From the NCBI RefSeq assembly GCF_036250695.1, contig NZ_CP109427.1, positions 7,068,001-7,132,000 of the forward strand: 64,000 nt of DNA, written 5' to 3'. A program made the position numbers and the translations under genes. Positions 1-9,008 of the stretch are shown here, piece by piece. The notes beneath the pieces are model-generated. The model made no database searches. It was not told the origin of the DNA and saw nothing but the letters and a program-made list of their open reading frames with translations. Source of the stretch: Streptomyces sp. NBC_01497. Lineage in GTDB: Bacteria; Actinomycetota; Actinomycetes; Streptomycetales; Streptomycetaceae. Each line of letters begins with the position of its first letter. The first letter of the stretch is position 1.

Positions 1-749
1 AGGCCCTCGGGGGCCTGCCCGCCGAAGTCGTCCCCCTCGATGTCGTACGGGGGCCCGGACTGGCGGCGCGGCTCGCCGCGTTGACCGGGCGGGGCCTCGC
101 CCCGCTGTGCGACGCGGAGACCGCCGCCGACCTCGACGCGGTCGCGGCCGCCGCGCGCGCGTGCGGCCCCGGCGTACGGCTCCTGGGTACGGCCGGACTC
201 GGCGCCGCCGTGGGCCGGATGCTCGCGCCCTCGCACCCGGCTCCGGCGTCCGCGCCGCTTCCCGGCCCCGGCGCACGGCCGTTGCTCGTGGTGGTCGGTA
301 CGGCCGAGCCCGCCGCGGCTGAGCAGATCGCGGCGCTCGTCGCCCTCGGCGCCCGCCATGTCGCGCTGACCACGGCCGCGTTGACCTCGCAGGAGGCGCT
401 CGTCCCCGCTCCGGGGACCGGCGGGATCACCGTGGTGAGCATCGACGCCCGCACCGGCGTTGTCCCGGGCGCCGCACGGGCGCTCGTCGCCGGACTGGCG
501 CGGGCCGTCGCCGCCGTACCCGTCCCCGCCGACCTGGTGCTGACCGGCGGCGAGACCGCGCGTCGCGTGCTCGACGCGCTCGGCGTGGCCGAACTCGCCC
601 CGCACGGCCAGATCCACCACGGCGCCGTCCTCGCCACCGCGCCGGACGGACGGGCCGTCGTCACCCGCCCCGGCAGCTACGGCGGCGTCGACTCCCTGCT
701 CACCATCGCCCGCGCACTGCGTCCCGCACCGAGTGGAGAAGCCCTGTGA
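1..749 (+). CDS. Four-carbon acid sugar kinase (DUF1537), C-terminal part
   Basis: The reading frame is open from base 3, so the gene begins upstream of the window; about 248 residues are visible. Family knowledge: DUF1537 proteins phosphorylate four-carbon acid sugars such as D-threonate or erythronate, and the C-terminal half carries the nucleotide-binding domain. Visible support is the TGGETARRVLDALGV stretch near visible residue 180 and a C-terminal GSYGGVDSLL segment resembling the family's GGFG-type ending. The stop overlaps the next start by four bases (GTGA), so it is translationally coupled to a PdxA-like dehydrogenase, the pairing known from four-carbon acid catabolism. The substrate cannot be read from the sequence. 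Confidence 0.85.
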   Translation, partial: ALGGLPAEVVPLDVVRGPGLAARLAALTGRGLAPLCDAETAADLDAVAAAARACGPGVRLLGTAGLGAAVGRMLAPSHPAPASAPLPGPGARPLLVVVGTAEPAAAEQIAALVALGARHVALTTAALTSQEALVPAPGTGGITVVSIDARTGVVPGAARALVAGLARAVAAVPVPADLVLTGGETARRVLDALGVAELAPHGQIHHGAVLATAPDGRAVVTRPGSYGGVDSLLTIARALRPAPSGEAL

Positions 750-1756
750 CCGCATCCCTGCCCGTCATCGCCGTGACCATGGGGGACGGCGCGGGCGTCG
801 GACCCGAGGTGACCGTGGCCGCCCTGCTCGACGCGGCCACGCGGGAGCGCTGCCGCCCGGTCGTCGTGGGGGACGCGGAGCGCCTGCGGCAGGCCGCGCG
901 CATCCTCGGCGCCAGCTGCGTGATCCGGGAGGTGGACGACGTGGGCGACGCGCGTTTCGCGCCCGGCGAGATCGACGTGATCGACCTCGGACTGCTCCCC
1001 GCCGACCTGCCGTGGGGGAAGGTGTCGGCGGTCGCGGGCGACGCCGCGTACCACTACGTACGGGTCGCGGCGGGCCTCGCACTGAGCGGCGAGGCCGACG
1101 CCCTGTGCACGGCGCCGCTCAACAAGGCCGCGCTGCACGCCGGCGGCCACCACTACCCCGGCCACACCGAACTCCTGGCCGAACTCGCGGGCGTGGACGA
1201 GGTGTCGCTGATGCTGTCCACACCGAAGGTGAAGGTCATTCACGTCACCGCGCACATCGGCCTGGTGGACGCCGTGCACCGGATCGAACCCGGTCTGGTG
1301 GAGCGGACCGTGCGCCGGGGCCACCGGGCGATGGTCCGGGCCGGCGTAGCGGCGCCGGTTCTCGGTGTGTGCGGGATCAATCCGCACGCCGGCGAGAACG
1401 GACTGTTCGGGAACGGGGAGGAGGACGAGAAGATCCAGCCCGCGCTCGACGCGGTGCGGGCGGACGGCATCGACGCGCGCGGTCCGCTCCCGGCGGACGC
1501 CGCCTTCTACCTCGCCTCGCGCGGCGACCTGGACCTGGTCGTGGCCATGTACCACGACCAGGGGCACGGGCCGGTGAAGGTGCTCGGCATCGAGACCGGC
1601 GTGAACCTCACCGTGGGGCTGCCGGTGATCCGCACATCGGTGGACCACGGCACGGCGTTCGACATCGCGGGCACCGGGACGGCGGACGCCCGCAGCATGA
1701 TCGAAGCGCTGCGGCAGGCCGCGCTGATGTCCCGGGCGGCGGCGGCCGGAGCCTGA
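746..1756 (+). CDS. pdxA2: PdxA-family 4-phospho-acid dehydrogenase (likely PdxA2)
   Basis: A 336-residue protein starting at GTG 746, which overlaps the upstream stop; a GGAG lies about 8 bases before it. It is a member of the PdxA family of metal- and NAD-dependent oxidative decarboxylases. The three expected metal-ligand histidines are present: H140 (HYPGHTE), H214 (INPHAGE) and H270 (MYHDQGH). PdxA proper acts in vitamin B6 synthesis. The coupling to a DUF1537 kinase points instead to the PdxA2 branch, which oxidises 4-phospho-D-threonate or 4-phosphoerythronate to dihydroxyacetone phosphate. Family assignment is firm; the catabolic role is inferred from context. Confidence 0.88.
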   Translation: MTASLPVIAVTMGDGAGVGPEVTVAALLDAATRERCRPVVVGDAERLRQAARILGASCVIREVDDVGDARFAPGEIDVIDLGLLPADLPWGKVSAVAGDAAYHYVRVAAGLALSGEADALCTAPLNKAALHAGGHHYPGHTELLAELAGVDEVSLMLSTPKVKVIHVTAHIGLVDAVHRIEPGLVERTVRRGHRAMVRAGVAAPVLGVCGINPHAGENGLFGNGEEDEKIQPALDAVRADGIDARGPLPADAAFYLASRGDLDLVVAMYHDQGHGPVKVLGIETGVNLTVGLPVIRTSVDHGTAFDIAGTGTADARSMIEALRQAALMSRAAAAGA

Positions 1757-2120
1757 CCCGGCGCCCTGCCGTCCGGGCAGTCCACGGCGGGCCTGCGAAA
1801 CGCGGCGGTCCGCAGGAGAGGCCGTCCGCGCGTGGCCGTGCCGCTCAGGGGCCCAAGGCCGCGGCTGTGCGGGGGCCCGGCGTCCTGTGTCCGTCACGGG
1901 TGCGGCCGGACAGCAGGAAGCCGCACTCCTGCGACGCCGCAGGGCACTGACACCCGCAGGGCAGTGACACAACGTCACGTCCGGTCCGCCGCCTCACGTC
2001 CGGTCCCCCCGCCTCGACCCGGGCCCGGCGGATTCGGGCCCTGGCGCCCCGGCTCCCGTCTTCTCACCCCGGTCCCGGTCCCGCCCGCGGAGCACGCGGC
2101 CCCGGCGCCGGGCGGCGCGA
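1757..2120. other. Intergenic region without a recognisable gene
   Basis: 364 bases between two convergent genes. I see no conserved protein, RNA gene or convincing terminator. The short open frames read as arginine/proline-rich translations typical of non-coding high-GC DNA. Confidence 0.6.
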
Positions 2121-2528
2121 TCAGCGCAGGGCCGGGATCTCGATGGCGGGGCAGCGGTCCATCACCATGTCGAGGCCCGCGGCACGCGTGCGCGCGTACG
2201 CCGCCTCGTCCACCACGCCGAGCTGGAACCAGACCGCCTTCGCCTCCTTCGCCACCGCCTCGTCCGCGACCGCGCCCGCCAGGTCGCTGTTGACGAAGAC
2301 GTCCACCACGTCCACGTCGAAGGGGATGGCTTCGAGCGAGGCGTACCCCTGCTCGCCGAGGACCGTCTCCGCCTTGGGATGCACCGGCACCACCCGCTTG
2401 CCGAACCGCTGGAGCACCCCCGCCACGCCGTATGCCGCCCGTGCCCTGTTGTTGGACAGCCCCACCACCGCCCAGGTGTCGCCGGTCTCGGTGAGGATCC
2501 TGTGAATGGTCTCGTCGTCTGCGTACAT
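2121..2528 (-). CDS. CoA-binding domain protein (YccU type)
   Basis: A 135-residue single-domain protein with the Rossmann-like CoA_binding fold. It opens with the WAVVGLSNNRARAAYGVAG motif (residues 18-36), continues with VVPVHP, and ends with a VMDRCPAIE segment typical of the small YccU-like family, whose C-terminal Cys is conserved. The exact function is unknown; homologues bind CoA. The ATG at 2528 is chosen because it gives the family's usual N-terminus; no good ribosome binding site precedes it, so the mRNA may be leaderless. It is divergent from the YigZ gene, with 76 bases between them. Confidence 0.85.
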   Translation of the reverse strand: MYADDETIHRILTETGDTWAVVGLSNNRARAAYGVAGVLQRFGKRVVPVHPKAETVLGEQGYASLEAIPFDVDVVDVFVNSDLAGAVADEAVAKEAKAVWFQLGVVDEAAYARTRAAGLDMVMDRCPAIEIPALR

Positions 2529-2604
2529 ACCAGGGAAAACGGCCGCGCACCGGCCCGGCATTCCCGCCCGCGCCCGGCCGGGGGCACCCGCATAGGGTGG
2601 GGTG

Positions 2605-3231
2605 ATGCCCGAGCAGTACCTGACCGTCGCCCGCGAGGGCGTGCACGAGAGCGAGATCAACCGGTCGCGCTTCCTGTGCAGCCTCGCGCCCTGCGCCACC
2701 GAGCAGGAGGCGCAGGAGTTCGTCGCGCGCGTACGCGGCGACCACCCGGCGGCGAGTCACAACTGCTTCGCGTACGTCATCGGCGCCGACGCCTGTGTAC
2801 AGAGGGCGAGCGACGACGGGGAGCCCGGCGGTACGGCCGGTGTCCCGATGCTCCAGATGCTGCTGCGCAGGGAGGTGCGGTACGCGGCCGCCGTCGTCAC
2901 CCGCTACTACGGCGGCGTGAAACTCGGCGCCGGTGGGCTGATCCGGGCCTACGGCGGCGTCGTGGGGGAGGCGCTCGACGCGGTCGGCACCCGTACCAGG
3001 AAGCGGTTCCGGCTGGCCACCGTGACCGTCGACCACCAACGCGCGGGAAAGCTGGAGAACGACCTGCGCACCACCGGGCGCACCGTGCGAGGAGTGCGCT
3101 ACGCCGAGGCGGTGGTGCTCGACATCGCGGTGCCGGACGCCGAAGTGGAGGCCTTCCGCGGCTGGCTCGCGGACGCCACCGCGGGCTCGGCGCTCCTGGA
3201 GCTCGGCGACGAGGCGTACGGGGACGCGTGA
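2605..3231 (+). CDS. YigZ/IMPACT family protein
   Basis: A 208-residue protein. Residues 1-120 form the UPF0029/IMPACT domain with the hallmark DGEPGGTAG (71-79) and YYGGVKLGAGGL (101-112) motifs; the remainder fits the DUF1949 C-terminal domain. Bacterial YigZ proteins have no settled biochemical role; the eukaryotic relative IMPACT modulates Gcn2. A GTG directly before the ATG (2602) is an alternative start adding one residue. The gene stands alone, divergent from the CoA-binding protein and 142 bases before sbcD. Confidence 0.9.
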   Translation: MPEQYLTVAREGVHESEINRSRFLCSLAPCATEQEAQEFVARVRGDHPAASHNCFAYVIGADACVQRASDDGEPGGTAGVPMLQMLLRREVRYAAAVVTRYYGGVKLGAGGLIRAYGGVVGEALDAVGTRTRKRFRLATVTVDHQRAGKLENDLRTTGRTVRGVRYAEAVVLDIAVPDAEVEAFRGWLADATAGSALLELGDEAYGDA

Positions 3232-3373
3232 GGCCGCCGGGACAGATGCGGCCGCCGGCACCGATGCGGCCGCCGGGACATGTGAGGCGGCCGGGACGGG
3301 CACGGCGGCCGGAGCGGACCGCTCCGCCGGGGCCGGCACGGGCTGTCGTACCCCACCGATACGCTCAGGGATC

Positions 3374-4540
3374 ATGAGATTCCTGCACACGTCGGACTGG
3401 CACCTGGGGCGGTCGTTCCACCGGGTCAGCCTGCTCGACGCCCAGGCCGCGTTCCTCGACCACCTGGTGGCGACGGTGCGCGAGCGCGACGTGGACGCGG
3501 TCCTGGTCGCGGGTGACGTGTACGACCGCGCGGTGCCGCCGCTTGCCGCCGTCGAGTTGTTCGACCGCGCGCTGCACCGGCTGGCCGGGGCCGGAGTGCC
3601 CACAGTGATGATCTCCGGCAACCACGACTCGGCGCGCAGGCTCGGCGTCGGCGCGGGACTCATCGAGCGCGCGGGGATCCACCTGCGGACCGACCCGGCC
3701 GGCTGCGCCACTCCGGTGCTGCTGTCCGACGCGCACGGCGACGTCGCCTGCTACGGCCTGCCGTATCTCGAACCGGCCCTGGTCCGTGACGAGTTCCGGG
3801 TGGACAAGGCGCGGCACGAGACGGTGCTCGGTGCCGCCATGGACCGGGTCCGCGCGGACCTCGCCACCCGGGCCGAGGGCACCAGGTCCGTCGTGCTCGC
3901 CCACGCCTTCGTCACGGGGGGCGCGCCCAGCGACAGCGAGCGGGACATCACCGTCGGCGGGGTGGCGTCCGTCCCCGCCGGTGTCTTCGACGGCGTCGAC
4001 TACGTGGCGCTCGGCCACCTCCACGGTGCCCAGCGCCTCACCGACCGCGTCCGCTACTCGGGTTCGCCCCTCACCTACTCCTTCTCGGAGGCGGCGCACC
4101 GCAAGTCGATGTGGCTGGTCGAGCTCGGGCCCGCGGGGGAGGTCGCAGCGGAGCGGCTCGACTGCCCGGTGCCCCGGCCCCTCGCGCGCGTCAGGGGCCG
4201 GCTGGAGGAGATGCTGGACGATCCGGCACTGACCCCGCACGAGGAGGCCTGGGTGGAAGCGACGCTCACGGACGCGGTCCGCCCGAAGGACCCCATGGCG
4301 CGGCTGGCGGCCCGCTTCCCCCACACGCTCAGCCTGCTGTTCGAGCCCGAGCGCACCGGGGATGATCCCGGGGCGTCCTATGCCAGGCGCCTGGAGGGCC
4401 GCAGCGACCAGCAGGTGGCCGAGGACTTCGTGGCCCATGTGCGCGGGGGCTCGGGCCCCGACGCGGGGGAGCGCACCGTGCTGCGCGACGCGATCGAGGA
4501 CGTACGGGTGGACGACGCGGTGCGCGAGGTGGCCCCGTGA
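3374..4540 (+). CDS. sbcD: Exonuclease SbcCD, nuclease subunit D
   Basis: A 388-residue metallophosphoesterase of the Mre11/SbcD family, the nuclease half of the SbcCD complex that opens hairpins and trims blocked double-strand ends. Metal-binding motifs are in order: TSDWHLG (6-12), GDVYDR (47-52), GNHD (82-85), the later SVVLAHAFV segment and ALGHLHG. The rest is the capping domain. The stop overlaps the sbcC start by four bases (GTGA), the usual coupled arrangement for a complex with fixed stoichiometry. Confidence 0.96.
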   Translation: MRFLHTSDWHLGRSFHRVSLLDAQAAFLDHLVATVRERDVDAVLVAGDVYDRAVPPLAAVELFDRALHRLAGAGVPTVMISGNHDSARRLGVGAGLIERAGIHLRTDPAGCATPVLLSDAHGDVACYGLPYLEPALVRDEFRVDKARHETVLGAAMDRVRADLATRAEGTRSVVLAHAFVTGGAPSDSERDITVGGVASVPAGVFDGVDYVALGHLHGAQRLTDRVRYSGSPLTYSFSEAAHRKSMWLVELGPAGEVAAERLDCPVPRPLARVRGRLEEMLDDPALTPHEEAWVEATLTDAVRPKDPMARLAARFPHTLSLLFEPERTGDDPGASYARRLEGRSDQQVAEDFVAHVRGGSGPDAGERTVLRDAIEDVRVDDAVREVAP

Positions 4541-7539
4541 GACTGCACCGGCTGACGGTCACCGCGTTCGGTCCCTTCGCGGGCACCCAGGAGATCGACT
4601 TCGACGCCCTCGCGAGCGCGGGTGTCTTCCTGCTGCGCGGACAGACGGGCGCGGGCAAGACGTCCCTGCTCGACGCCGTCTGCTTCGCCCTGTACGGCGG
4701 GGTGCCCGGCGCCCGCCAGAAACCAGGAGTCGTGCTGCGCAGCGACCACGCTGCGCCGGGCACGCTCACCGAGGTGACACTCGACCTCACCGTCGCGGGC
4801 CGCCGCGTCGAGGTCACCCGCAGTCCCGCACAGCAGCGGCCGAAGAAGGGCCGCGCCGGATTCACCACGGTCAAGGCCGCGAGCACCCTGAGGGAGTACG
4901 ACGCGGCGGCGGGCGCCTGGCGGGCGCTCAGCCGCACGCATCAGGAGATCGGCAAGGAGATCACCGAGCTGCTCGGCATGAGCCGCGAGCAGTTCTGCCA
5001 GGTGGTCCTCCTGCCGCAGGGCGACTTCGCGCAGTTCCTCCAGGCGGACGCGGAACAGCGCGCCAAGCTGCTCGGCCGGCTGTTCGACACGCGCAGGTTC
5101 GCCGCCGTCGAGGAGCGGCTCGCCGAACTCCGGCGTGGCGCGGAAGCGCGGGTGCGGGCGGGTGACGAGCGGCTGTGCGCGACGGCACAGCGCATCGCGC
5201 AGGCCGCGGGCCCCGGGGGCGCGCCGCCGTTGCCCGAGGCGGGGCCGGGCGATCCCGGCCTGGCGCCGGACATCCTCGCCTGGGCCGCCATGGCGCGCTC
5301 CCTCGCGCGGGAGCGGTGCGACATCGCGCAGGGCGCGCAGGACGCGGCGGCGGCCCGGCAGGCCGAGGCCCGCGCCGACCTGGACCGGCAGGGTGAACTG
5401 GCCCGGCTGCAGCAGCGGTTCACCGAGACCCGGGAGCGCGCCGCGGCGGTCGAGAAGTCCCGCGCGCGGAGGGACGAAGCACAGGAGGCACTGGACGCGG
5501 ACCGCAGGGCCGAACGCGTCCAGGAGGCGCTGACGCACCGCGACGTCGCGGTGCGGGAGCACGAAGAGGCCCTTGCCGCCCACGCGTCCGTCCGCCGTCC
5601 GCTGCCCGGGGACCTGGCCGACGCGGGTGCCGAACAGCTCACCTCGGTGGAGCGCACCGTACGGCAGGAACTCGGGGAGCTCGCCTCGGCGCGCGTGGCG
5701 GAAGCGCGGGTCCTGGAGATCCACCGTGAACGGGCCGAACTGGAACGCCAGTTGCAGGCCGACGAGGACGCCGTACGCGAAGCGGGGGCGTGGCTCGCCG
5801 GATGGGACGACCGGCAGGCCGGCCTGCGGGAGGCGATCGAGGAGGCCCAGCAGGCCGCCACCCGGGCGGAACGCTTCGCGGGCCTGCTCGACCCGGCCGT
5901 CCGGCGGCTCGAAGCGGCCCGTGAACGGGACGCGGCGGAGCGGGCGGAGGCCCTGGCCGGGGCCCGTGCGACGCGCGCCCGCGAGACGGCGGCCGCGGCC
6001 CACGAGAAGTGGCTCGACCTGCGCGAGCGGCGCCTCGACGGCATGGCGGCCGAACTCGCCGCGGGCCTCAGGACCGGCGAGCCGTGCGCGGTCTGCGGCG
6101 CCGTCGAGCACCCGGCACGCGCGCGCCCCGCCGACGGCCAGGTCGACGCGGCGGCCGAGGACGCGGCACAGGCCGCCCACCGGTTCGCGGAGGAGGAGCG
6201 CCGCACGGCCGACGACGCGCACACGCGGGTACGGGAGACGTACGCTGCGGCGCGCGCCGCCTCGGGCGACACCCCGGTGGTCGAACTCGCAGAAGAAGCA
6301 GCCCGGTTGACCCGGGAACACGACACCGCGCGGACAGCGGCCGCCCGCGCGCACCCCGCGCGCGAAGCGCTCGCCACGGCGGAGCGCGAACACCGCGACC
6401 GGCAGGCGGCCCGGCAGCGGTCCGAACGCGCCGTCGCCGCGCTCACCTCCCAGCGCGAGGCGCTCGACCGCGAACAGGGATCCCTCTCCGAGGAACTGAC
6501 GCGGGTGCGGGGCGCCGCGTCCGGGATCGCCCAGCGCGCCGCCGAACTGGAGCGTCGCGCGGACCTGCTCGCCGCGGCGGCCGACGCCGTGCGGGGCGTG
6601 GAGATCACGGCACGCCGGCTCAAGGACGCCGACGCGCGTGTCTCGGACGCGGCGTTCCGGGCCGGGTTCGACACGCCCGCCGCAGCGGGTGCCGCGCTGC
6701 TGGACGGCCCCGCGAGGCGAGAGCTCCAGCACCGGATCGACGCCTGGCAGCGCGAGGCGGCGATCGTCGCCGAGCGACTCGCGGAGCGGGACGCCCATGA
6801 CGCGGGCGCGCGTTCGCCGGCGGCCCCCGGCGCGGCCCGCTCCGCGCACGACGCGGCCGAACGCGCGCTGCGCGACGCCTCGACCGCCCTCGCCGCCGCG
6901 CGGGAGCGTCGCACGGAACTCGGCGACCTGTCAGCACGTGCCGAGGCGGAGGTCCGGTCCCTCGGCCCCCTGCGCGGGGACTACGACCGGGTGGCCGGGC
7001 TCGCGACCCTCACCGCGGGCACCTCAGCCGACAACGAGCGGCGCATGCGCCTGGAGTCGTACGTGCTGGCGGCGCGCCTCGAACAGGTGGCGGCGGCCGC
7101 GACGGTCCGCCTCCAGCAGATGTCGTCGGGGCGGTACGTGCTCGTGCACACCGACGCCCGGGTCGGCCAGCGGCGTTCGGGCCTCGGCCTGCAGGTCGTT
7201 GACGCCTGGACGGGCAGCGCCCGCGACACGGCGACCTTGTCGGGCGGCGAGACGTTCTTCGTCTCCCTGGCCCTCGCACTCGGCCTCGCCGACGTCGTCA
7301 GTGACGAGGCGGGCGGCGTGCGCCTCGACACCCTCTTCATCGACGAGGGCTTCGGAACCCTGGACGATCAGACGCTCGACGAGGTCCTGGACGTGCTGGA
7401 CGGACTGCGTGAGCGGGATCGCAGTGTCGGCATCGTCAGCCATGTCGCGGATCTGCGCCGCCGGATCCCGGTCCAGCTGGAGGTGGTCAAGGAGCGCCAC
7501 GGCTCGGCGGTTCGGCTGCGTACGGCGCCCCTGGACTGA
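4537..7539 (+). CDS. sbcC: Exonuclease SbcCD, SMC-like ATPase subunit C
   Basis: A 1000-residue Rad50/SbcC ATPase. Walker A is GQTGAGKT at 35-42. Long Ala/Glu/Arg-rich coiled coils flank a zinc hook with Cys517 and Cys520 (EPCAVCG). The ABC signature LSGGET is near 901-906, followed by a Walker B region (LFIDEGFGTLD) near 930. The length is normal for the family. ATP binding by the paired heads controls the SbcD nuclease, and the hook dimerises the coils. It is translated from a GTG overlapping the sbcD stop. Confidence 0.96.
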   Translation: MRLHRLTVTAFGPFAGTQEIDFDALASAGVFLLRGQTGAGKTSLLDAVCFALYGGVPGARQKPGVVLRSDHAAPGTLTEVTLDLTVAGRRVEVTRSPAQQRPKKGRAGFTTVKAASTLREYDAAAGAWRALSRTHQEIGKEITELLGMSREQFCQVVLLPQGDFAQFLQADAEQRAKLLGRLFDTRRFAAVEERLAELRRGAEARVRAGDERLCATAQRIAQAAGPGGAPPLPEAGPGDPGLAPDILAWAAMARSLARERCDIAQGAQDAAAARQAEARADLDRQGELARLQQRFTETRERAAAVEKSRARRDEAQEALDADRRAERVQEALTHRDVAVREHEEALAAHASVRRPLPGDLADAGAEQLTSVERTVRQELGELASARVAEARVLEIHRERAELERQLQADEDAVREAGAWLAGWDDRQAGLREAIEEAQQAATRAERFAGLLDPAVRRLEAARERDAAERAEALAGARATRARETAAAAHEKWLDLRERRLDGMAAELAAGLRTGEPCAVCGAVEHPARARPADGQVDAAAEDAAQAAHRFAEEERRTADDAHTRVRETYAAARAASGDTPVVELAEEAARLTREHDTARTAAARAHPAREALATAEREHRDRQAARQRSERAVAALTSQREALDREQGSLSEELTRVRGAASGIAQRAAELERRADLLAAAADAVRGVEITARRLKDADARVSDAAFRAGFDTPAAAGAALLDGPARRELQHRIDAWQREAAIVAERLAERDAHDAGARSPAAPGAARSAHDAAERALRDASTALAAARERRTELGDLSARAEAEVRSLGPLRGDYDRVAGLATLTAGTSADNERRMRLESYVLAARLEQVAAAATVRLQQMSSGRYVLVHTDARVGQRRSGLGLQVVDAWTGSARDTATLSGGETFFVSLALALGLADVVSDEAGGVRLDTLFIDEGFGTLDDQTLDEVLDVLDGLRERDRSVGIVSHVADLRRRIPVQLEVVKERHGSAVRLRTAPLD

Positions 7540-7717
7540 CCCGCCAGGAGCGCCGCAGGCGCGCACGGCTGCCGGGCGTGGCAGGCCGCGGCCCGGCAGG
7601 TGTCCGCGGCGGTGGGCGACAGCCGCCGGGCGCGGTGCGGGGCCGTGCGGGAGGTGAAGTGACGACCGGATTCGTGCCTTTGGGCAGCCGGCGGACGGGA
7701 TCGCCCCCGGGGTCCGG

Positions 7718-8164
7718 TCAGTGTCCGAGCGGCCTGCGCGGCAGCGGCGAGGAGTACACGACACTCGTCGTCACGGAGCCGAGCCCGCCGATACGGCCCG
7801 ACACCTCCTCCAGGTGACGCATCGACCGTGCGGCGACCTTCAGTACGAAGCAGTCGTCCCCGGTGACATGATGCGCCTCCAGGATCTCCGGCATCGCCTC
7901 GACGAGATCGTGGAACGGCTTGTAGTTGCCGTGCGGATAGCGCAGCCGGACGAAGGCGAGGACCGGCAGGCCCACCCGCTCGGGCTCGACCACGGCCGCG
8001 TACCCGGCGATCACGCCGGCCTCCTCAAGCCGCCTGACGCGCTCCGTCACCGCGCTCGCCGACATGGAGACCGACCGCGCCAACTCGGCGAAACTGGCCC
8101 GCCCGTCGCGTTGGAGGACGTCCAGGATCCGCCAGTCGGTGGCGTCCGGGGAATACGCGGTCAT
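7718..8164 (-). CDS. Lrp/AsnC family transcriptional regulator
   Basis: A 148-residue feast/famine regulator. An N-terminal winged HTH (about residues 8-58, with a SVSMSASAVTERVRRLEE recognition region) is followed by the AsnC/RAM ligand-binding domain (about 70-140, HHVTGDDCFVLKV). Such proteins usually sense amino acids and regulate neighbouring genes and themselves. The ATG at 8164 is preceded by a good promoter ending six bases before it, so the transcript is probably leaderless. It is divergent from the rhodanese gene, its most likely local target. Confidence 0.93.
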   Translation of the reverse strand: MTAYSPDATDWRILDVLQRDGRASFAELARSVSMSASAVTERVRRLEEAGVIAGYAAVVEPERVGLPVLAFVRLRYPHGNYKPFHDLVEAMPEILEAHHVTGDDCFVLKVAARSMRHLEEVSGRIGGLGSVTTSVVYSSPLPRRPLGH

Positions 8165-8170
8165 GACCGA

Positions 8171-8200
8171 TGAATAGCAGGGGAATCGGCGCCCGATCAA
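8171..8200 (-). promoter_or_regulatory. Probable leaderless promoter of the Lrp gene
   Basis: On the minus strand TTGATC (8195-8200) and TATTCA (8171-8176) are separated by 18 bases, and the -10 lies six bases before the ATG. That spacing predicts transcription starting at or next to the start codon. This is a consensus reading only. Confidence 0.55.
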
Positions 8201-8258
8201 CCGGGAGGCCGGGAATCGTCTCTTCATGGAGCCGCCGGACGACCGTAGATTTCCCGCC

Positions 8259-8789
8259 ATGACCAGATACACCGCACCCGGCGAACCGTTTCCCGTCCCC
8301 GTCCCCGTCCCCGTCCCGGTCCCCGTCGCGGCGGGCGCGGTACTGCGCGTGCCGCCGGCCGCACCCGCCGAGGCGGTGGCGTACTTCCAGGCGGGTCTCG
8401 CCTTCCACACCGACGTCTCCGACGTCGCGGCGGCGCTCGCGGCCGGCACCGACCCCGGATTCGTCCTCCTCGACGCGCGATCCGAGGAGTCCTGGCACCA
8501 GGGGCACATCCCCGGCGCCGTCCACCTGCCCACCGCGCGGATCGCCGAGGAGGCGGGGCACCTGCTGGACCGGCGCGCACCGGTGGTGACGTACTGCTGG
8601 GGCCCGGGCTGCGACGGCGCCGCGCGGGCAGCTCTGGAACTCGCCAGGCTCGGCTTCGCGGTCAAGGAGATGCTCGGCGGTATCGAGTACTGGATCCGCG
8701 AGGGCTTCGAGACCGAGACGGCCGACGGCCGTACACGCCGGATCCCCGACCCGCTGACCGCGCCCGTGTCGGCGGCGTGCGGCTGCTGA
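8259..8789 (+). CDS. Rhodanese-like sulfurtransferase
   Basis: A 176-residue protein with one rhodanese domain (about 55-160). The VLLDARSEESWHQGHIPGA segment (69-87) is the classic DxR...HIPGA motif, and the active-site loop has Cys113 in YCWGPGC. The loop has two cysteines (C113, C118), so it could carry a persulfide or form a disulfide. The N-terminus contains a Pro-Val repeat (residues 12-23) encoded by a tandem hexamer. ATG 8259 is chosen; an in-frame ATG at 8226 would add 11 residues. Neither start has a Shine-Dalgarno, but a TAGATT at 8246 would suit a leaderless message. Divergent to the Lrp gene. Confidence 0.88.
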   Translation: MTRYTAPGEPFPVPVPVPVPVPVAAGAVLRVPPAAPAEAVAYFQAGLAFHTDVSDVAAALAAGTDPGFVLLDARSEESWHQGHIPGAVHLPTARIAEEAGHLLDRRAPVVTYCWGPGCDGAARAALELARLGFAVKEMLGGIEYWIREGFETETADGRTRRIPDPLTAPVSAACGC

Positions 8790-9008
8790 TCCCCCTATTC
8801 CGCCTGCCACCCGCGACCTGCGGCCCGCAGCCCGCCCGGGGTCCGGTTCCGTCGGGGCCGGACCTCAGAACCCGGGTGTCTCCCGGTCACCGGATCCGCC
8901 CGCAGGCGGGCGCCGCCACCCGGAGACGACCGGAGCAATCGGCGAGCAGGGCTCAACGGGTCCGGCCCAGGAGGCGGGCTCCGCTCCGGCGGATCCCGCG
9001 AGCAGAGC

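Noticed and set aside
1832..2293. Long open frame upstream of the CoA-binding gene
   Set aside because: Arg/Pro/Gly-rich translation with no domain and antisense to a clear gene; typical of high-GC shadow frames.
8181..8218. Two GGGAATCG repeats between lrp and rhodanese genes, considered as SigR -35 sites
   Set aside because: No GTT element at the required spacing was found downstream of either copy.
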